From assembly GCA_029959085.1 (NCBI GenBank), contig JARWIR010000005.1:5458501-5522500 (forward strand): 64,000 bases of DNA, read 5' to 3'. This stretch comes from Nemophila menziesii (Eukaryota > Streptophyta > Magnoliopsida > Boraginales > Hydrophyllaceae). A program made the translations under genes and the position numbers. Below, piece after piece: positions 1 to 12,327 of this stretch. Every line of letters starts with the position of its first letter. Position 1 is the stretch's first letter. A model generated the notes under the pieces. It had not been told where the DNA came from. It made no database searches and saw only the letters and a program-made list of their open reading frames with translations.

Positions 1-201
1 TTTCAACTGTTGAATCTGAATTCTAAGTTCTACAACAAGATCTAAAAACTTGGGACTTTAATCTGCCTAACAAGAGCTAAACTCTTGGGAAAGATAAGAA
101 TCTAGATATTCAGTTGTAAGACGATTTTATTTTATACTTCTACTGTATCAAATTTCATCTTCTGTTTTGTTTTGTTGATCAGTAACAGTAACAGTAACAG
201 A

Positions 202-3200
202 ATGTCTAACGAATCAGAAAATGCAAATGCTACTGCAACAATGCAAAAGCAAAATGAAATTGGTGGTAGTTCAAGGCATAACATGCATATGACAGCACCT
301 ATGGGTCCTGCTGAAAAACCAGAGAAGTTTGGTGGTGCAAACTTCAAAACATGGCAACAAAAAATGTTGTTCTATTTGACTACTTTGAGTCTTGCAAGGT
401 TTCTCAAAGAAGATGCTCCAGGATTGGGAGATGATCCCGATGCTCAAACTGTTCATGCCGTAGAAGCATGGAACCATTCAGACTTTTTGTGCAAAAACTA
501 CATTCTCAATTGTCTAGACAATTCTTTGTATAATGTGTATTGCACTATGAATTCGGCTAAACAACTCTGGGATTCCCTAGAGAAAAAATACAAAACTGAA
601 GACGCCGGTACTAAAAAGTTTGTGGTTGGTAAGTTTTTGGAGTTTAAAATGGTAGACTCGAAATCTTTGATGTCGCAGGTGCAACAGTTTCAGTTAATAC
701 TACATGAGTTAGATGCTGAAGGAATGAGATTGGTGGAATCCTTCCAAGTTGCTGCATTGGTTGAAAAATTACCACCAATGTACAAAGACTTCAAGAACTA
801 TCTGAAGCACAAGCGCAAGCAGATCAGTCTTGAAGATTTAATCGTTCGGTTGAGGATTGAAGAAGACAACCGACTAGCCGAGAAAGGAAGTAACTTTCGT
901 TCGTTTGAAGCCAAGGTTAATGTTGTGGAACAACCGAGGTCTACCCACAACAACAAACGGAAAAGGCAAGGACAATCTAATGACAACAAGAAGAAGGCTA
1001 AGTTTGACGGAAATTGTCACAACTGTGGCAAACATGGTCATCGCGCAAAAGATTGTCGAAACAAGAAGGCACAAGGTAACCAGAAGAAAGGTAACAATAG
1101 TCAAGCAAATATGACAGAGCTTTCTGATGGTGTTGAAGAGATGAATCTCGCTGCAATGATTTCTGAGGTGAATCTCGTTGGAAACCCTAAACAGTGGTTG
1201 GTTGACACCGGAGCAACAAGGCATGTGTGTTCGGAGAAAAACATGTTCAAGACCTACAAGACATCTCCAAATGAAGAAATTCTTTATATGGGAAATTCGT
1301 CAACCTCAAAAGTTCAAGGAGTGGGGCAAGTTGTGCTGAAGATGACCTCTGGAAAGGAGTTAACCTTGAACAATGTGCTACATGTACCTGATATTCGTAA
1401 GAATCTGGTTTCTGGTTCCTTACTTAACAAGGCCGGATTTAAGCTTGTATTTGTAGCTGATAAATTTGTACTTTCGAAAAATGAGATGTATGTAGGCAAG
1501 GGTTACCTATGTGACGGTCTGTTTAAGCTAAATGTAATGACCGTGGTACCTCCTAAAAATGTAACAAATGATGTGATGAATAAGAATAATTCTTCTGTTT
1601 ACTTGTTGGATTCTCCTAATTTATGGCATGATAGATTAGGACATGTTAATTTTGGTTCATTAACTAAACTTGTAAACGATGGTTTGTTACCAAATGTTAA
1701 CTTTAAATCTCAAGAAAAATGTGAGATATGCGTAGAGTCCAAGTTGACAAGAAACTCGTTTAAAAATGTTGAAAGGTCATCAGAACCTTTAGAGTTAATT
1801 CACAGTGACATATGTGACTTAAAGTTCGTGCAAACTAGAAGTGGTAAGAAATACTTCATTACATTTATAGACGATTGCACAAGATATTGCTATATCTACT
1901 TGCTTCATAGTAAGGATGAAGCCTTAGAAGCATTTAAGCAATATAAAACTGAGGTTGAGAATCAACTAAGTAAAAAGATCAAAAATCTCAGAACAGATAG
2001 GGGAGGAGAATATGTCTCTCCTTTTGAAGAATATTGTGCCGAACATGGAATAATCCATCAAACAACAGCCCCTTATTCGCCTCAACAAAACGGTGTTGCG
2101 GAACGCAAGAACCGTACATTAAAAGAAATGATGAATGCTCTTTTGATAAACTCGGGAGCACCGCAAAACTTGTGGGGAGAAGCTTTGCTTAGTGCAAATC
2201 ATATCTTAAATAAAGTACCCCACAAGAAACTAGATAAGACCCCCTACGAACTTTGGAAAGGAAAACCGCCTTCATTCAAATACTTAAAAGTGTGGGGATG
2301 CTTAGCAAAGGTTGCTGTTCCAGCACCAAAAATGGTCAAGATAGGACCAAAAACGATAGACTGTGTATTCATTGGATATGCTCACAATAGTGCAGCCTAT
2401 CGGTTTCTTGTGCATCGATCAAACAATGTTGACATCAGTGTTAACACGGTAATTGAATCAAGAAATGCATATTTCTTTGAAACAATTTTCCCTTGCAAAA
2501 TTACACAAGAACGAAGTTCTTTAAAAAGGACTCATGTTGAAATAGAAGATGGTCATCAAGAGAAGGACCAAGAAGCATTACAAGATAACGATGAACCGAG
2601 AAGAAGTAAGAGAATGAGAACCTCTACTTCTTTTGGTCCTGACTTCCTTACCTTTTTATTGGAAGATGAACCGCGAACTTTCAAAGAAGCTATGTCTACT
2701 CCAGAAGCTCCATATTGGAAAGAAGCGATTAAAAGTGAGATAGATTCTATAATGCAGAACCATACGTGGGAGTTAGTAGATCTTCCCCCTGGGAGTAAAC
2801 CACTGGGAAGTAAATGGATTTTCAAAAGAAAATTGAAAACTGATGGATCTATCGAGAAGTATAAGGCAAGACTGGTAGTCAAAGGTTATAGTCAAAAAGA
2901 AGGACTTGACTATTTTGATACCTTCTCACCAGTAACCAGAATTTCATCCATAAGAATGCTTATTGCAATAGCATCAATCTATAAGCTTGAAATTCATCAA
3001 ATGGATGTTAAAACAGCTTTTCTCAACGGGGAACTTAAAGAGGAAATCTATATGGAACAACCGGAAGGTTATAAAGTTTCGGGAAAAGAAAGAAAGGTGT
3101 GCAGGCTGATCAAATCCTTATATGGATTAAAGCAAGCACCCAAACAATGGCATGAAAAATTTGATAAAGTCATGATTAGTAATGGCTTCAAAATAAATGA

Positions 3201-4236
3201 GTGTGACAAATGTGTATATGTAAAAGGCATTGATAAAGGATATGTCATTGTTTGTTTATATGTAGACGATATGTTAATTATTGGGAGTAATAATGACATA
3301 ATCACTTCTACAAAGAAGATGCTCTCAAGTAAGTTTGACATGAAAGACTTAGGCATTGCTGATGTTATCTTAGGTATTAAGATAATGAGAAAATCTGAGG
3401 GGTTAGTATTAAATCAATCCCATTACATTGAAAAAATACTAAATAAGTTTAGTAAAGGCGATACTAATATCGCAAAGACTCCAGTTGACGTAAATCTACA
3501 CTTGGCAAAGAATACTGGTGATACAATCAATCAGTTAGAGTATTCTCGTATAATTGGAAGTCTAATGTACTTAATGAACTGCACAAGGCCTGATATTGCA
3601 CATGCAGTTAGTAAGTTAAGTAGATTTACAATAAATCCAGGAAGAGATCACTGGATTGCAATAGTAAGAGTTCTAAGGTACTTGAGATACACTCTAAACG
3701 AAGGATTGCACTACACTGGAGAACCAGCTGTATTAGAAGGATATAGCGATGCTAACTGGATATCTGATTCCTCCGACTCAAAATCCACGAGCGGATTTGT
3801 CTTTATGTTAGGAGGAGCAGCAGTCTCGTGGAAATCTTCTAAACAAACATGTATAGCTCGATCCACCATGGAATCTGAATTTATAGCTTTGGATAAAGCT
3901 GCTGAGGAAGCCGAATGGCTTCGTAATTTCCTAGAAGATTTTCCTAATTGGCCAAAACCAGTTCCAGCTATCTGCATACACTGTGATAGTCAGGCTGCCA
4001 TCGGTAGAGCCTCAAATGAAATGTATAATGGTAAGTCTAGACATATACGTCGTAGACACAATACTGTAAGACAACTGCTCTCAAACGGGGTTATCACAAT
4101 TGACTATGTAAGGTCAAAGGATAACATTGCAGATCCCTTGACTAAAGGATTACCAAAAGAGCAAGTGCGTAACTTATCTAGGGGAATGGGTCTAAAGCCT
4201 ATTGAAATGAGTTGCCATAATGGAAACCCTACTTAG
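202..4236 (+). CDS. copia gag-pol polyprotein, apparently intact (1,344 aa)
   Basis: This polyprotein packages and reverse-transcribes the element RNA and integrates the copy. The first ATG of the open frame is at 202; the frame is open a little further upstream but only through non-ATG codons. The order is: gag with a UBN2-like region (about residues 30-240), a CCHC zinc knuckle ([14 protein letters not shown], about 272-285), an aspartic protease (DTGA at about 335), GAG-pre-integrase and integrase core (about 460-690, with the motif [19 protein letters not shown]), reverse transcriptase (about 850-1100, YVDD at 1020-1023), and RNase H (about 1175-1320, DANW near 1183). There is no stop or frameshift, and the length is normal for plant copia elements. 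The exact copia lineage was not assigned. Confidence 0.95.
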   Translation: MSNESENANATATMQKQNEIGGSSRHNMHMTAPMGPAEKPEKFGGANFKTWQQKMLFYLTTLSLARFLKEDAPGLGDDPDAQTVHAVEAWNHSDFLCKNYILNCLDNSLYNVYCTMNSAKQLWDSLEKKYKTEDAGTKKFVVGKFLEFKMVDSKSLMSQVQQFQLILHELDAEGMRLVESFQVAALVEKLPPMYKDFKNYLKHKRKQISLEDLIVRLRIEEDNRLAEKGSNFRSFEAKVNVVEQPRSTHNNKRKRQGQSNDNKKKAKFDGNCHNCGKHGHRAKDCRNKKAQGNQKKGNNSQANMTELSDGVEEMNLAAMISEVNLVGNPKQWLVDTGATRHVCSEKNMFKTYKTSPNEEILYMGNSSTSKVQGVGQVVLKMTSGKELTLNNVLHVPDIRKNLVSGSLLNKAGFKLVFVADKFVLSKNEMYVGKGYLCDGLFKLNVMTVVPPKNVTNDVMNKNNSSVYLLDSPNLWHDRLGHVNFGSLTKLVNDGLLPNVNFKSQEKCEICVESKLTRNSFKNVERSSEPLELIHSDICDLKFVQTRSGKKYFITFIDDCTRYCYIYLLHSKDEALEAFKQYKTEVENQLSKKIKNLRTDRGGEYVSPFEEYCAEHGIIHQTTAPYSPQQNGVAERKNRTLKEMMNALLINSGAPQNLWGEALLSANHILNKVPHKKLDKTPYELWKGKPPSFKYLKVWGCLAKVAVPAPKMVKIGPKTIDCVFIGYAHNSAAYRFLVHRSNNVDISVNTVIESRNAYFFETIFPCKITQERSSLKRTHVEIEDGHQEKDQEALQDNDEPRRSKRMRTSTSFGPDFLTFLLEDEPRTFKEAMSTPEAPYWKEAIKSEIDSIMQNHTWELVDLPPGSKPLGSKWIFKRKLKTDGSIEKYKARLVVKGYSQKEGLDYFDTFSPVTRISSIRMLIAIASIYKLEIHQMDVKTAFLNGELKEEIYMEQPEGYKVSGKERKVCRLIKSLYGLKQAPKQWHEKFDKVMISNGFKINECDKCVYVKGIDKGYVIVCLYVDDMLIIGSNNDIITSTKKMLSSKFDMKDLGIADVILGIKIMRKSEGLVLNQSHYIEKILNKFSKGDTNIAKTPVDVNLHLAKNTGDTINQLEYSRIIGSLMYLMNCTRPDIAHAVSKLSRFTINPGRDHWIAIVRVLRYLRYTLNEGLHYTGEPAVLEGYSDANWISDSSDSKSTSGFVFMLGGAAVSWKSSKQTCIARSTMESEFIALDKAAEEAEWLRNFLEDFPNWPKPVPAICIHCDSQAAIGRASNEMYNGKSRHIRRRHNTVRQLLSNGVITIDYVRSKDNIADPLTKGLPKEQVRNLSRGMGLKPIEMSCHNGNPT

Positions 4237-4800
4237 TAGATTGGAGATCCCATGATCTAAGTTCAAAGGGAAAACCGAATTATGCAAAAAGCAACTCGGT
4301 GCTAAGCATTGTGGGGATTTCTCCCGAAACCATTCCTAGAACCCAAATACAATGCTTCTTGTACAAAGATGAGGTTAAGCAAAGCTTTTAATGGTTCTTG
4401 TATCTTAAATTAAAAGATAGGGCATAACATGATACTCTTGACAAGAGACCACCTATATGAGTAAAGGAGTGAGGGCCGCTCCTAAGAAAATTTGAAAGGC
4501 TGATTTTCTGAAAAATTACTCATGAATCCAGGAGTTGTCCAGGGCCAAAAATGGACACAACCGTGAGAACCATATAATGGTCGGAAGGGTACTATGTAAT
4601 TTATATTGACTTGATTTACATCAAAGCTGAACAGTTCAAGACATCAAGTTCACTGGTTAGCAAGTAAATCCGATAGCCCTTACTAGAGAAGGTTCAAGGC
4701 CAAAAGCTACCTTTCTCGACGTAGTATTCTTCCATGTTTTTTCGCTCTCATTTTGTTTTTCATATGCATTATGACCAGTCAATTTCATTCATGTGGGGAA
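4237..4800 (+). other. copia 3' internal region ending in a polypurine tract
   Basis: No open frame of note lies between the pol stop and the LTR. The last bases (about 4792-4800, GTGGGGAA context) are a G-rich purine run directly before the TG that starts the LTR, the expected position of the plus-strand primer in copia elements. Confidence 0.65.
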
Positions 4801-5585
4801 TGTTATCATTTGGGACTTTACCCAAGTGAAACTGCTCACTTTAGCTCAATTTTTAAGTGGGACATGGACCTCTTTATTGGTCAGGACAAAGACAAATGTT
4901 GTTCGTCTTACTTTGGTAATGAATTTCATATATTCACTTGTGTAAAACAAATGGAAGGTGAATGAGAAATTGAGTGTTAAATGTGAGGTATATGAAGAGT
5001 TTTGGAAAAGTAAGGAAATAATAGTCACTTAGCTTAGCACTTAAGGATTGGGCCTTTGGGGGCACCAGCTTTTGGGCCTGGGCTTGGGCTTGGCTGGACT
5101 ATATTTTGTAAAATTAAAACGTTATGTCTTTAACGTTCTAATTCTTAAAAATCTTCTATCTTCTTCCTCAAACGTCATCTCCTATGTCTGAAACGTTGCA
5201 GGTCAGTTTTAAACAGGTGCTTCTACACCTATAAATACTTGGCCAAAAATCATGTTCATCATTCAATATTTTTTTTTACAAACAAATATCATAAAAGAGA
5301 GAGATTAAACGCCATTTAAAGTTCGAAGTTCTGCAGATTTTCAAGTGTCTGATATTTGCAGTGTTGATCGTTGTATCCTGGAGGTTGAAGCCATTACAAA
5401 ACGAAAGACACCAGTGCGTGGCTAATAAACCTTAAAGAAATAGGATCCAATCCTAGCCTCGATCAGTAACAGGTTTTCTGTTAATTTTCATTTCTGTCAT
5501 TTCTGCATTTTTGTTTTTTCCTCCATTTTTGCTTTCTGAATCAAAATAAATCACTGGAGATAACAGTTTCTAGTTCGTTGAGACA
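4801..5585 (+). repeat. copia 3' LTR (785 bp)
   Basis: The LTR start TGTTATC follows the polypurine tract. The end is placed at ...TTGAGACA because the inverted ends (TGTTATC / GAGACA) fit the TG...CA rule and because homology to a MITE begins immediately afterwards. The predicted target duplication is GTAGA (5586-5590); its partner would lie upstream of the window. A TATAAAT box sits at 5230-5236, and upstream of it (about 5118-5200) the core AACGT is repeated, a possible activator site array. The 3' end is inferred and not verified against the 5' LTR. Confidence 0.65.
5230..5236 (+). promoter_or_regulatory. TATA box of the copia LTR
   Basis: TATAAAT lies in the middle of the LTR, followed by a pyrimidine/A-rich stretch about 30 bp on where transcription would start. 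This is the usual place for the U3/R border of a plant LTR. Confidence 0.6.
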
Positions 5586-5768
5586 GTAGATCAATAAGAT
5601 TGTTTGTTTTACTGACTAATTTAGATTTGAATAGCTCTTAATGGGTATGTTCCATTAAGATTTAAAACTAAGTCAGATTCATTCAGACCCTGCCTCTTAA
5701 AAGAATAAGTTCTATCCACCTGTTATTCAGCATTCAATACTTATTACTTAAAAAAATCAAACGACACC
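5586..5768 (+). repeat. MITE fragment, left-truncated at the copia LTR
   Basis: This stretch matches 31015-31200 along almost its whole length (shared start ATCAATAAGATTGTTTG, shared end TCAAACRACACCT). The complete copy at 30966-31200 has about 50 bp more on its left, which here is replaced by the copia LTR. The retrotransposon therefore landed in a MITE. Confidence 0.7.
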
Positions 5769-5949
5769 TTTGAGTAATTTTAGGGATCTAAAATCACTTC
5801 TTCATATGGACGATGACTGCTAATCAATGAACTAGGCTAACGTCATTGCTGATATCATCATAAAGTGTTGTTGTTTTTCTATAATTTTTGTATTAAATAT
5901 TGTAATAAGGTTTTTTGATTATTTTTTTAGGTAGAAAGATTTTTGTAAG

Positions 5950-6350
5950 TGTTGTAGTTTTTTCTACTCAGTGTTTTGCTATATATACTCAGCAATTTTT
6001 TGTTGAGTACTCAAAGAATTTTGCCGAGTAGATAAAGAATTTTTCCGAGTACTTAGAGAAATATCTAAGTACTTCTCGAACGGCAACACCAGATGTGGTC
6101 GGACAGAATGGTACGGATACCTAATAACTCGATACTCAACGGCTCGATACTCAGTGATTTGTCTAGTGAGTTATTTAGTTGGTGATCCATATTATTGCTA
6201 CTTGTTTTTTTCTTTATGTGGTTTCTGTTTTATTTTAGGGTATTAAGTAGTTGGTTGCCCATAAAATTAGCTAGTGACCTCATTAAAGAAGAATCTCGCC
6301 ACTAGTTTTTAATGAGCCATAAAACTAGTTTCCAGACACCATGAGTCAAT
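5950..6350 (+). repeat. dispersed repeat with TACTCAG/GAGTACT motifs, copy 1
   Basis: Spaced motifs (ACTCAG, GAGTACTC, GAGTACTT) are followed by a GC-richer segment with TCGGACAG and then by a stretch containing TTAGTTGGTGAT and TTTATGTGGTTTCTG. The same order recurs at about 23281-23830 and 54771-55080. There is no coding capacity or terminal repeat that I can define, so the borders are approximate. Confidence 0.6.
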
Positions 6351-7529
6351 CACCCATTTTAGTATAGATCTTTTTAGATAATCCACTTGTATCAATATAA
6401 TCTTTTAAATTCCGGGCCTATTTAGAAATGCTTATTAAAATCATTTTTTTGAACAAAATTAGAATATTAAAATCATTAAAAATATTTTTTAAATCTAGAA
6501 TCATATTAAGTAATTTTTAAAGAAGCACATATATGATGTATCTTCTAAAATTGCTTTTAAAGTGATTTTTTTTTTCAGAATCATATATTTCTAATCTTTT
6601 TTTTTTTCTAAATGACTTTAAATTTAGAATATTTTTACAGAAATTTTTTCTATCCAATAATGGATGATATTATACCAATTATATTATACATACCTTATAT
6701 TTTAAATTTATAAAAACAACTAACTTATTAATCTATTAATGTGTTTGTTATAATAATCAATGGTGCAAAATGTGAGTATTAAATTATTTAATATTAGACG
6801 AAAGTCTATTTTTAAAGATTTAAAAATAATTCAAGTTATTCTTTTAAAGGACAATTTCAAACATATCCTCGATCACCCATTAATTAAACCTAAGAAAACA
6901 AAAGTTTGGTCCCAAAAAAATTGTAGAAAGGCCTAAAATAAAAAAAGTAAAATATATAATCTTGAGGGTCCAATAATATCCAAGACCCATGACAAAAAAC
7001 ACCAACCATGATAAGACAGACAACCAACACCAACCGTGATAAAACGTGAAATCCAAACCCATCAAAGTATCGACCAAGAATAGATGTAACCTAAGTCCAA
7101 TTGTCCGGCAAACCGAAACCTTGCACTCTCTCCATTCTTAAAAATATTATCTATTTAAAATGTAATTCCAAATTTTTTATCAATTTAATTATCAAGACAT
7201 ATTTTTCTAATACTAGTCTATTTTTTAACCAGTTGGGGTTAGGTTAATTAACCATAGCCTTGGTTATCTCTAATGATACACATTCAAACTATAGCAATAA
7301 CACCGAGTCTTAAAAAATAGCTTTCCCATATAAAAGAAAAATATCCGTTTACATTTTCAATAAAAAAACTTACTAAAAATATTTTAAAAATGAAAATAAC
7401 ATACCCAATTACTGATATTGCTACCAAAATTACCTAATATCATTATCAAAAGATGCTCAAGATATATTTATAAATAATTTATTATCTTTATCTAAAAGTA
7501 TTTTAAATTTTTTATAATTCCAAATACAC
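6351..7529. other. AT-rich intergenic DNA, nothing recognised
   Basis: Homopolymer-rich sequence without a convincing reading frame or repeat border. It lies between the copia insertion/repeat cluster and the Harbinger transposon. Confidence 0.5.
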
Positions 7530-7677
7530 TAAGGGTCTGATTGGTACGCGGTAATTAATTTGGATAGGAATGGAATAAGTTAAGTAATTAAAATACTATG
7601 AGAATCAAATAACCTTGGTAATTATTGTACCATGCTTGATATACAATAGGAATAAGAATGGAAATAAATTGAATGAT

Positions 7678-8692
7678 GGGGTAATTAGAGATAAATGCCT
7701 CCTTAATGATGACTTTCATTTTTTTAAGCCTCTAATTTTCTTATTTAGAGATAAATGCCTAATTGAACAATTATTTATAGAAAACATCCCCTTTATATTT
7801 TTTATACCTATACTATCCTTATTATTAAATATATTATTTTATTTTTAATACAATATTTATTTTTAAATCTCAAACAAATAATAGGGTATTTCCACCACCT
7901 CCACCACCACCACCACCACCACCACCACCATCACCACCATCACCGCCTCCACCATCAAAACCACCACCACCACCATTACAACCACCACAACCATCACCAC
8001 CTCCACCACCACCACCACCTACTACTAATTTCATCACACGCGCGCGTCCGTGAAATTTTTTTAAAATCGCCATAACTAATTAAAAAAAAATCAAAAAAAT
8101 CGAAAAAAATCATATTTGGATAAATCAAATTAATATTTACGTCTATGATTTTTTTCAGAATTTTCTGAATTTTTTGATTTTTTTGATTTTTTTTTTTAAT
8201 TTTTTAATTCGCAGAACATGGAATTTCATGTTTTAAACATGGAATTCCATGTTTTAAACAGTGAATTTCGTGTCTGCGGAAAACAAATTCCTTATATCAA
8301 AACATGGAATTCCATGTTTTAAACATGGAATTCCATGTTTTAAACATGGAATTCCATTTTCTGCGAATTAAAAAATTCAAAAAAATTCAAAAAATCAAAA
8401 AATTCAAAAAATTCTGAAAAAAATCATAGACGTAAATATTAATTTGCTTTATCCAAATATATAATTTTTTTATTTTTTTGATTTTTTTAGAATTAGTTAT
8501 GACGATTTTAAAAAAATTTCACGGACGCGCGTGTGTGATTATTAGTTTTTGTTTTGATTTTTTTCTACTTTCTTTTTTTTAATTGTTAATTATAAGGGTA
8601 GTTTGGGATGAGGCATTTTTCTATAAAAAATCTTATTCTAGGCACCTTTTTTTAAATAAGTTTTTTAATAGGCATTAATCTCTAATTGGCTC
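7678..8692. mobile_element. foldback element family FB-1, copy 1 (1,015 bp), nested in Harbinger
   Basis: Exact 9-bp target duplications TTGAATGAT flank it (7669-7677 and 8693-8701). Terminal repeats are GGGGTAATTAGAGATAAATG and, inverted, GAGCCAATTAGAGATTAATG. Inside is a second pair of long inverted arms (about 8037-8160 against 8400-8545, each with the GTCCGTGAAA... end and ACGCGCG), and in the centre a tandem run of the perfect 18-bp palindrome AACATGGAATTCCATGTT (8214-8367). A (CCA)n tract lies on the left side only (7893-8020). The 9-bp duplication points to the Mutator superfamily. No coding capacity: the glycine-rich frame across the trinucleotide tract is spurious. Confidence 0.9.
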
Positions 8693-8701
8693 TTGAATGA
8701 T

Positions 8702-9944
8702 TCCATTCCTATACTTGATAAAAATATTATTACATAAAGATTAGGAATAAATTTTAAAAAATTACAAAATTATCCTTATTTAATAAATTAAATATACGAT
8801 CGATGTCTTAATTAAACTTCTGAAATTTATATTAAATTATAACAAAAAAAATGCAAAACATTTCTGATACATGAATGTTCACATTATCTTTAAAAAATAA
8901 CTACTTAACAATCCACCATCTAGTTTATCTAGTTTATACCAAAGTGCTAGAACTCCATCTAGTGCTGTTAGAACTCATAATTTCAAATTGTTAACACTTG
9001 GCTCCTGCCACACTATGCCACACTATTCAACGTAAAGAATATCACAAGTTTAATTGATATTAGAATCGCTTAATTGTTTTCGTTGGGATTTTGTTAGTCA
9101 TAAACACAACATGCATAATTATCCCAATCTTAACTAATACAAAAAGGTTCATTTTCTTTTTATTGCAATACATATGATATTGTTTTACTATTTTGCATGA
9201 ACCGAGGACCAATAATGCAATTTACCCAAATATGAATATTTTTTAAAGAACACTATCATTGAATAAAGAAAAAACATCAAGATATATAATTTCTCAATCA
9301 GTAAATTGCACTTTAGAAGTTTAAATGGATAATTACTTGGGAACGTACTGTCAAGAAAATATAAACCTCCATCATATGATTCACTATATCAATTCAAATT
9401 CTTATTATAATTGTCATAAATTTCTCCTCTGTACAAAATTCAGAAACTACATGTATATAAATAAATTTGTGTGGCGAACCATAAAAAAATTCTCCTCGAT
9501 TTTACTATTGACATGAACTTCGAGACTTTAAACTTCATTGGAAGTTCAAGCATTAAGTTTGTTTTACGAAAAAAATAGCAGAGTATACAAAACATATATT
9601 GTTTAACTCAGCATTGAATATGTATTCCATCAAGAGTTGGCATTTCTGATTCAGCATCCTAGCTGAATGTTCCATCATTAAATGTGAGGTCAAATTCTGC
9701 TTGATCTTGAGGAATAAATCAACAGTGTTTAACTGAATTTCACTTTATTGAAAATAAGAAGCAATTTGATCTGCATATACATTTGCTTGTGCAAAAACAT
9801 TAAGTAAATCCGAGAGATTGAATATTGGATCTTGCATCATCCAGAAAGAATGTAGCCAATACAGACAAACTCTTCATACGGTCAGATGAATCCCCATCAC
9901 ACCCATTTATCGATTCTTTATCAACCATGTATCAATTCTTTATT
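8702..9944. other. Harbinger left arm, non-coding
   Basis: AT-rich filler between the nested foldback element and the first internal repeat. Short frames are present but none has codon structure or recognisable similarity. Confidence 0.5.
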
Positions 9945-10071
9945 CCACTGGTAATTATCAATTTTTTATTAAAATTGCTTAATAATAACCCTTTAACACT
10001 CTACTGTGAGTAATTAATTTCTGCAATATTTTACTAATAATCATAGGTATAAGCATAAAGAAATCATAAAA
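9945..10071 (+). repeat. internal direct repeat of the Harbinger element, copy 1
   Basis: About 130 bp that recur at 14290-14418 in the same orientation (shared core AATTATCAATTTTTTATTAA, then GCAATATTTTACT and AAGAAATCAT-like sequence). One copy lies upstream of the transposase gene, the other far downstream of the Myb-like gene. Confidence 0.7.
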
Positions 10072-10349
10072 GAAAAAAAATCTTATGAAAGGTCTAGTGC
10101 TTCCATTCTTCTACAATATTGTTAGCATGAATATATAATTTATTACCAGATCGATGGGCTTTTTCGAGCTTCCATTCTTCTACAGCTCAAAAAGTCGGGT
10201 TATATGCTGGTAATTAGTACTAACCTTTTTTTTAATCAACATATAAAACAGTCTAGTGCTACCTAGATCTTTATCACAAATCTTATGAAAGGTTAGGATG
10301 AAAAGTTTCACAATCCTACGCTCTTCCAGATCAGTATGATCAAAAAATA

Positions 10350-11121
10350 TTACCATAATTTCTGAAAGGCCAGATTATCATGTTCATCCTCCTCTGTCAC
10401 AAGAAATCTTCTAGGTTCACCCTCCACATCACTAGCGTAGCTTTTAGGTACACTAATCTCTGCATCAATTTCAGGTTCCTCCCCTACATCACAAAGAGAT
10501 TGTCCAGCTGCCTGATTCTCCTCCTCTTCAAGAGAAAACATATGAACTAGTATCTCACTAGTTTCAATAAATATGTTTTCTTAATTTAAATAAATATGTT
10601 TAAATTCTTCCTTCTCTTCATTGTAGGTTGTACCATCTCCCCAGGCTGCAAAGATACTCTGCTGCAGCTTATAATCTGTTTGTAGGTTGCTTTGTCTCCC
10701 AGGATGCAAAGATACTCCGCTGCAGCTTATATAGTTTCTTGGCATAAAAAGTAAAACTCATGGTAATTGAATGGAACAGGCTTTGATTTAACCCGACATA
10801 AGTACAGCAAGTACTACATATAAAGTAGCCTATATGTGCAGCAGAATCATGGAGCTTTATAAGAGATGGTGATTGAGGCAATTCCATTTCGTAAATCAAT
10901 TAGAAGAAAATAAAACTGCAACATCTTCGACAAATTGAGATGGTGAAAGATTGAGAGAAAGACAATTTTATGAAAGCAGGAGCAGCTATAAAAGAAGCAA
11001 ATGAAGGAAGCTTGAACAAGTTTTGGTTACTGCTACCATCTAATTCACTCCTTGAACTCATGGCCATGATCTCTGAAAAAATGGATCTCAGACTTAATTT
11101 GTGTACAATATAACCCCTCAC
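10350..11121 (-). other. possible captured gene fragments inside Harbinger
   Basis: Three short minus-strand frames (10900-11121, 10669-10899 and 10350-10541) look less random than their surroundings. One encodes an acidic peptide rich in Glu/Asp (DVEGEPRRFLVTEEDE). A TTTATAAA box lies at about 11150 on the minus strand, just before the first frame. I do not recognise any protein family. They could be host exons picked up by the transposon or a decayed third gene of the element, or simply chance frames. Confidence 0.25.
10622..10735 (+). repeat. 59-bp tandem duplication
   Basis: Two adjacent copies beginning TGTAGGTTG at 10622 and 10681 share GCAAAGATACTC and GCTGCAGCTTATA. They differ by several substitutions, so the duplication is not recent. 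Confidence 0.85.
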
Positions 11122-11311
11122 TTGCTACACCTCACCATACACTCTTCTTTATAAAACACTCCCGACATAAATACTAAAGTAAATACGAAAAGAATATAAT
11201 TTAAATTTGTGTAACATTCAAACAAATCTAGTTAATTCGTAGAAATAAAGTCAGATGCTAACATTTTAAAAAACAAACATGTTTAAGAACAAAAAATACT
11301 ACTTTTGACTT

Positions 11312-12327
11312 TTAAATTTTCCCATCTCGGATTGATGTAACCAGTACATGTCGCACATCCTCATTCATGGAAAAGAAAAACTCAGTTAGATCGTGATCTC
11401 GAGCAATACGATATCCCACATTAACAACATCACAAGTAGCAAGACCTGACATCTTACGTAATTCTGAAGAGATTTGTTGTCTTTTGTCTGAAATCATGGC
11501 ATCAACTCCAATTGATTTGCTAAACATTTCTGCAGCTTTAGCTATTTCGTTTCCAATTACAGAAGCAGCACTTTGCATTCCATTCATCATACTTGCCACA
11601 TTATCTTCACTTTTTCTTTGTTTTTTCTTCTTTTGGGTGGAAACTTCCTCACTAGTTGGAGAATTCATACCCAAGGTTGGTGAAGCAGCAATGTCATTAG
11701 GTTCACTATTTGTCAGACCTTCAAAATAATTTTCTTGATTCTCAGCCTCCTCTCTCTGTATTTCTTCCATCATCTCGTTAGGTTCTCGAGCATGTTCTCC
11801 CTGGCTCGATCTTTCCCAAAAACATCAAGCAACTCGTCCCAAAATGGAAATGGTTTGGTTTTCCAAATTCCAGCTTTTGGATGACTCTGTACAAGGATAT
11901 TGATATACATTACTAATCAAAAATATATTTACAATTATATTTACACTTGAGAAACAAAAAAAAAACACACCTGCAAATATGTATCCCATACTGCTTTGTC
12001 AGCGGTGAGGCATTTCGTGGCCGGGTCAAATCCAAATCCACTAGTATGTGGGCCACATAACATGTCAAACACAGTACCAAAGTCGCGTTTCAAAATCTTG
12101 ATTCGTGACTCAATGTGTGGTTTACCTTTTAAACCTGCCGTAGGTAAAGAAACTTGCAACTTCTGCTCAAGGTTACTTAAGTAGCCCGGTTTAAAACCAT
12201 TTTCGGCCTTGTATAAGCCCGAATTCACCATGTCAACAAGTGCAGAAATAAGTGACAAATCCTCATTAACACTCCACTTCCTTTTGTTTTTTCCAGGGCC
12301 TTTTGAACCTTGAGGAGTGGTGTCCAT
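11312..12327 (-). pseudogene. Myb/SANT-like DNA-binding protein of PIF/Harbinger, one frameshift
   Basis: In this superfamily the second protein binds DNA and helps the transposase enter the nucleus and act on the ends. Exon 1 (12327-11971, 119 codons) carries a SANT/Myb-like domain with the tryptophan in KRKWSVNEDLSLISALVDM and the C-terminal ...AVWDTYLQ. A GT-AG intron (11970-11887) precedes exon 2, starting SHPKAGIWKTKPFPFWDELL. The frame is lost after ...VFGKDRA: the family-typical continuation GEHAREPNEMMEEI is in another frame, implying loss of one base (or gain of two) near 11801-11802. The remaining 150 residues, ending near MNEDVRHVLVTS, are open. Exon borders were read by eye. Confidence 0.85.

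Larger units (their letters stand above)
1..5585 (+). mobile_element. Ty1/copia LTR retrotransposon, 5' LTR outside the window
   Basis: The unit consists of an untranslated leader (1-201), one long gag-pol frame (202-4236), a 3' internal segment without a recognisable gene (4237-4791), a purine-rich tract just before position 4801 and a 3' LTR (4801-5585). The domain order (protease, integrase, reverse transcriptase, RNase H) is that of Ty1/copia. The window starts inside the leader, so the 5' LTR and primer-binding site cannot be seen. An intact frame suggests fairly recent insertion. The element interrupts a MITE: the MITE homology begins exactly where the LTR ends. Confidence 0.9.

Noticed and set aside
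172..201. Earlier start for the copia polyprotein
   Set aside because: Only a TTG codon begins the open frame there; the first ATG is at 202.
7870..8073. Glycine-rich protein gene
   Set aside because: Translation of the (CCA/GGT)n tract of FB-1, which is part of a transposon present in inverted form elsewhere.
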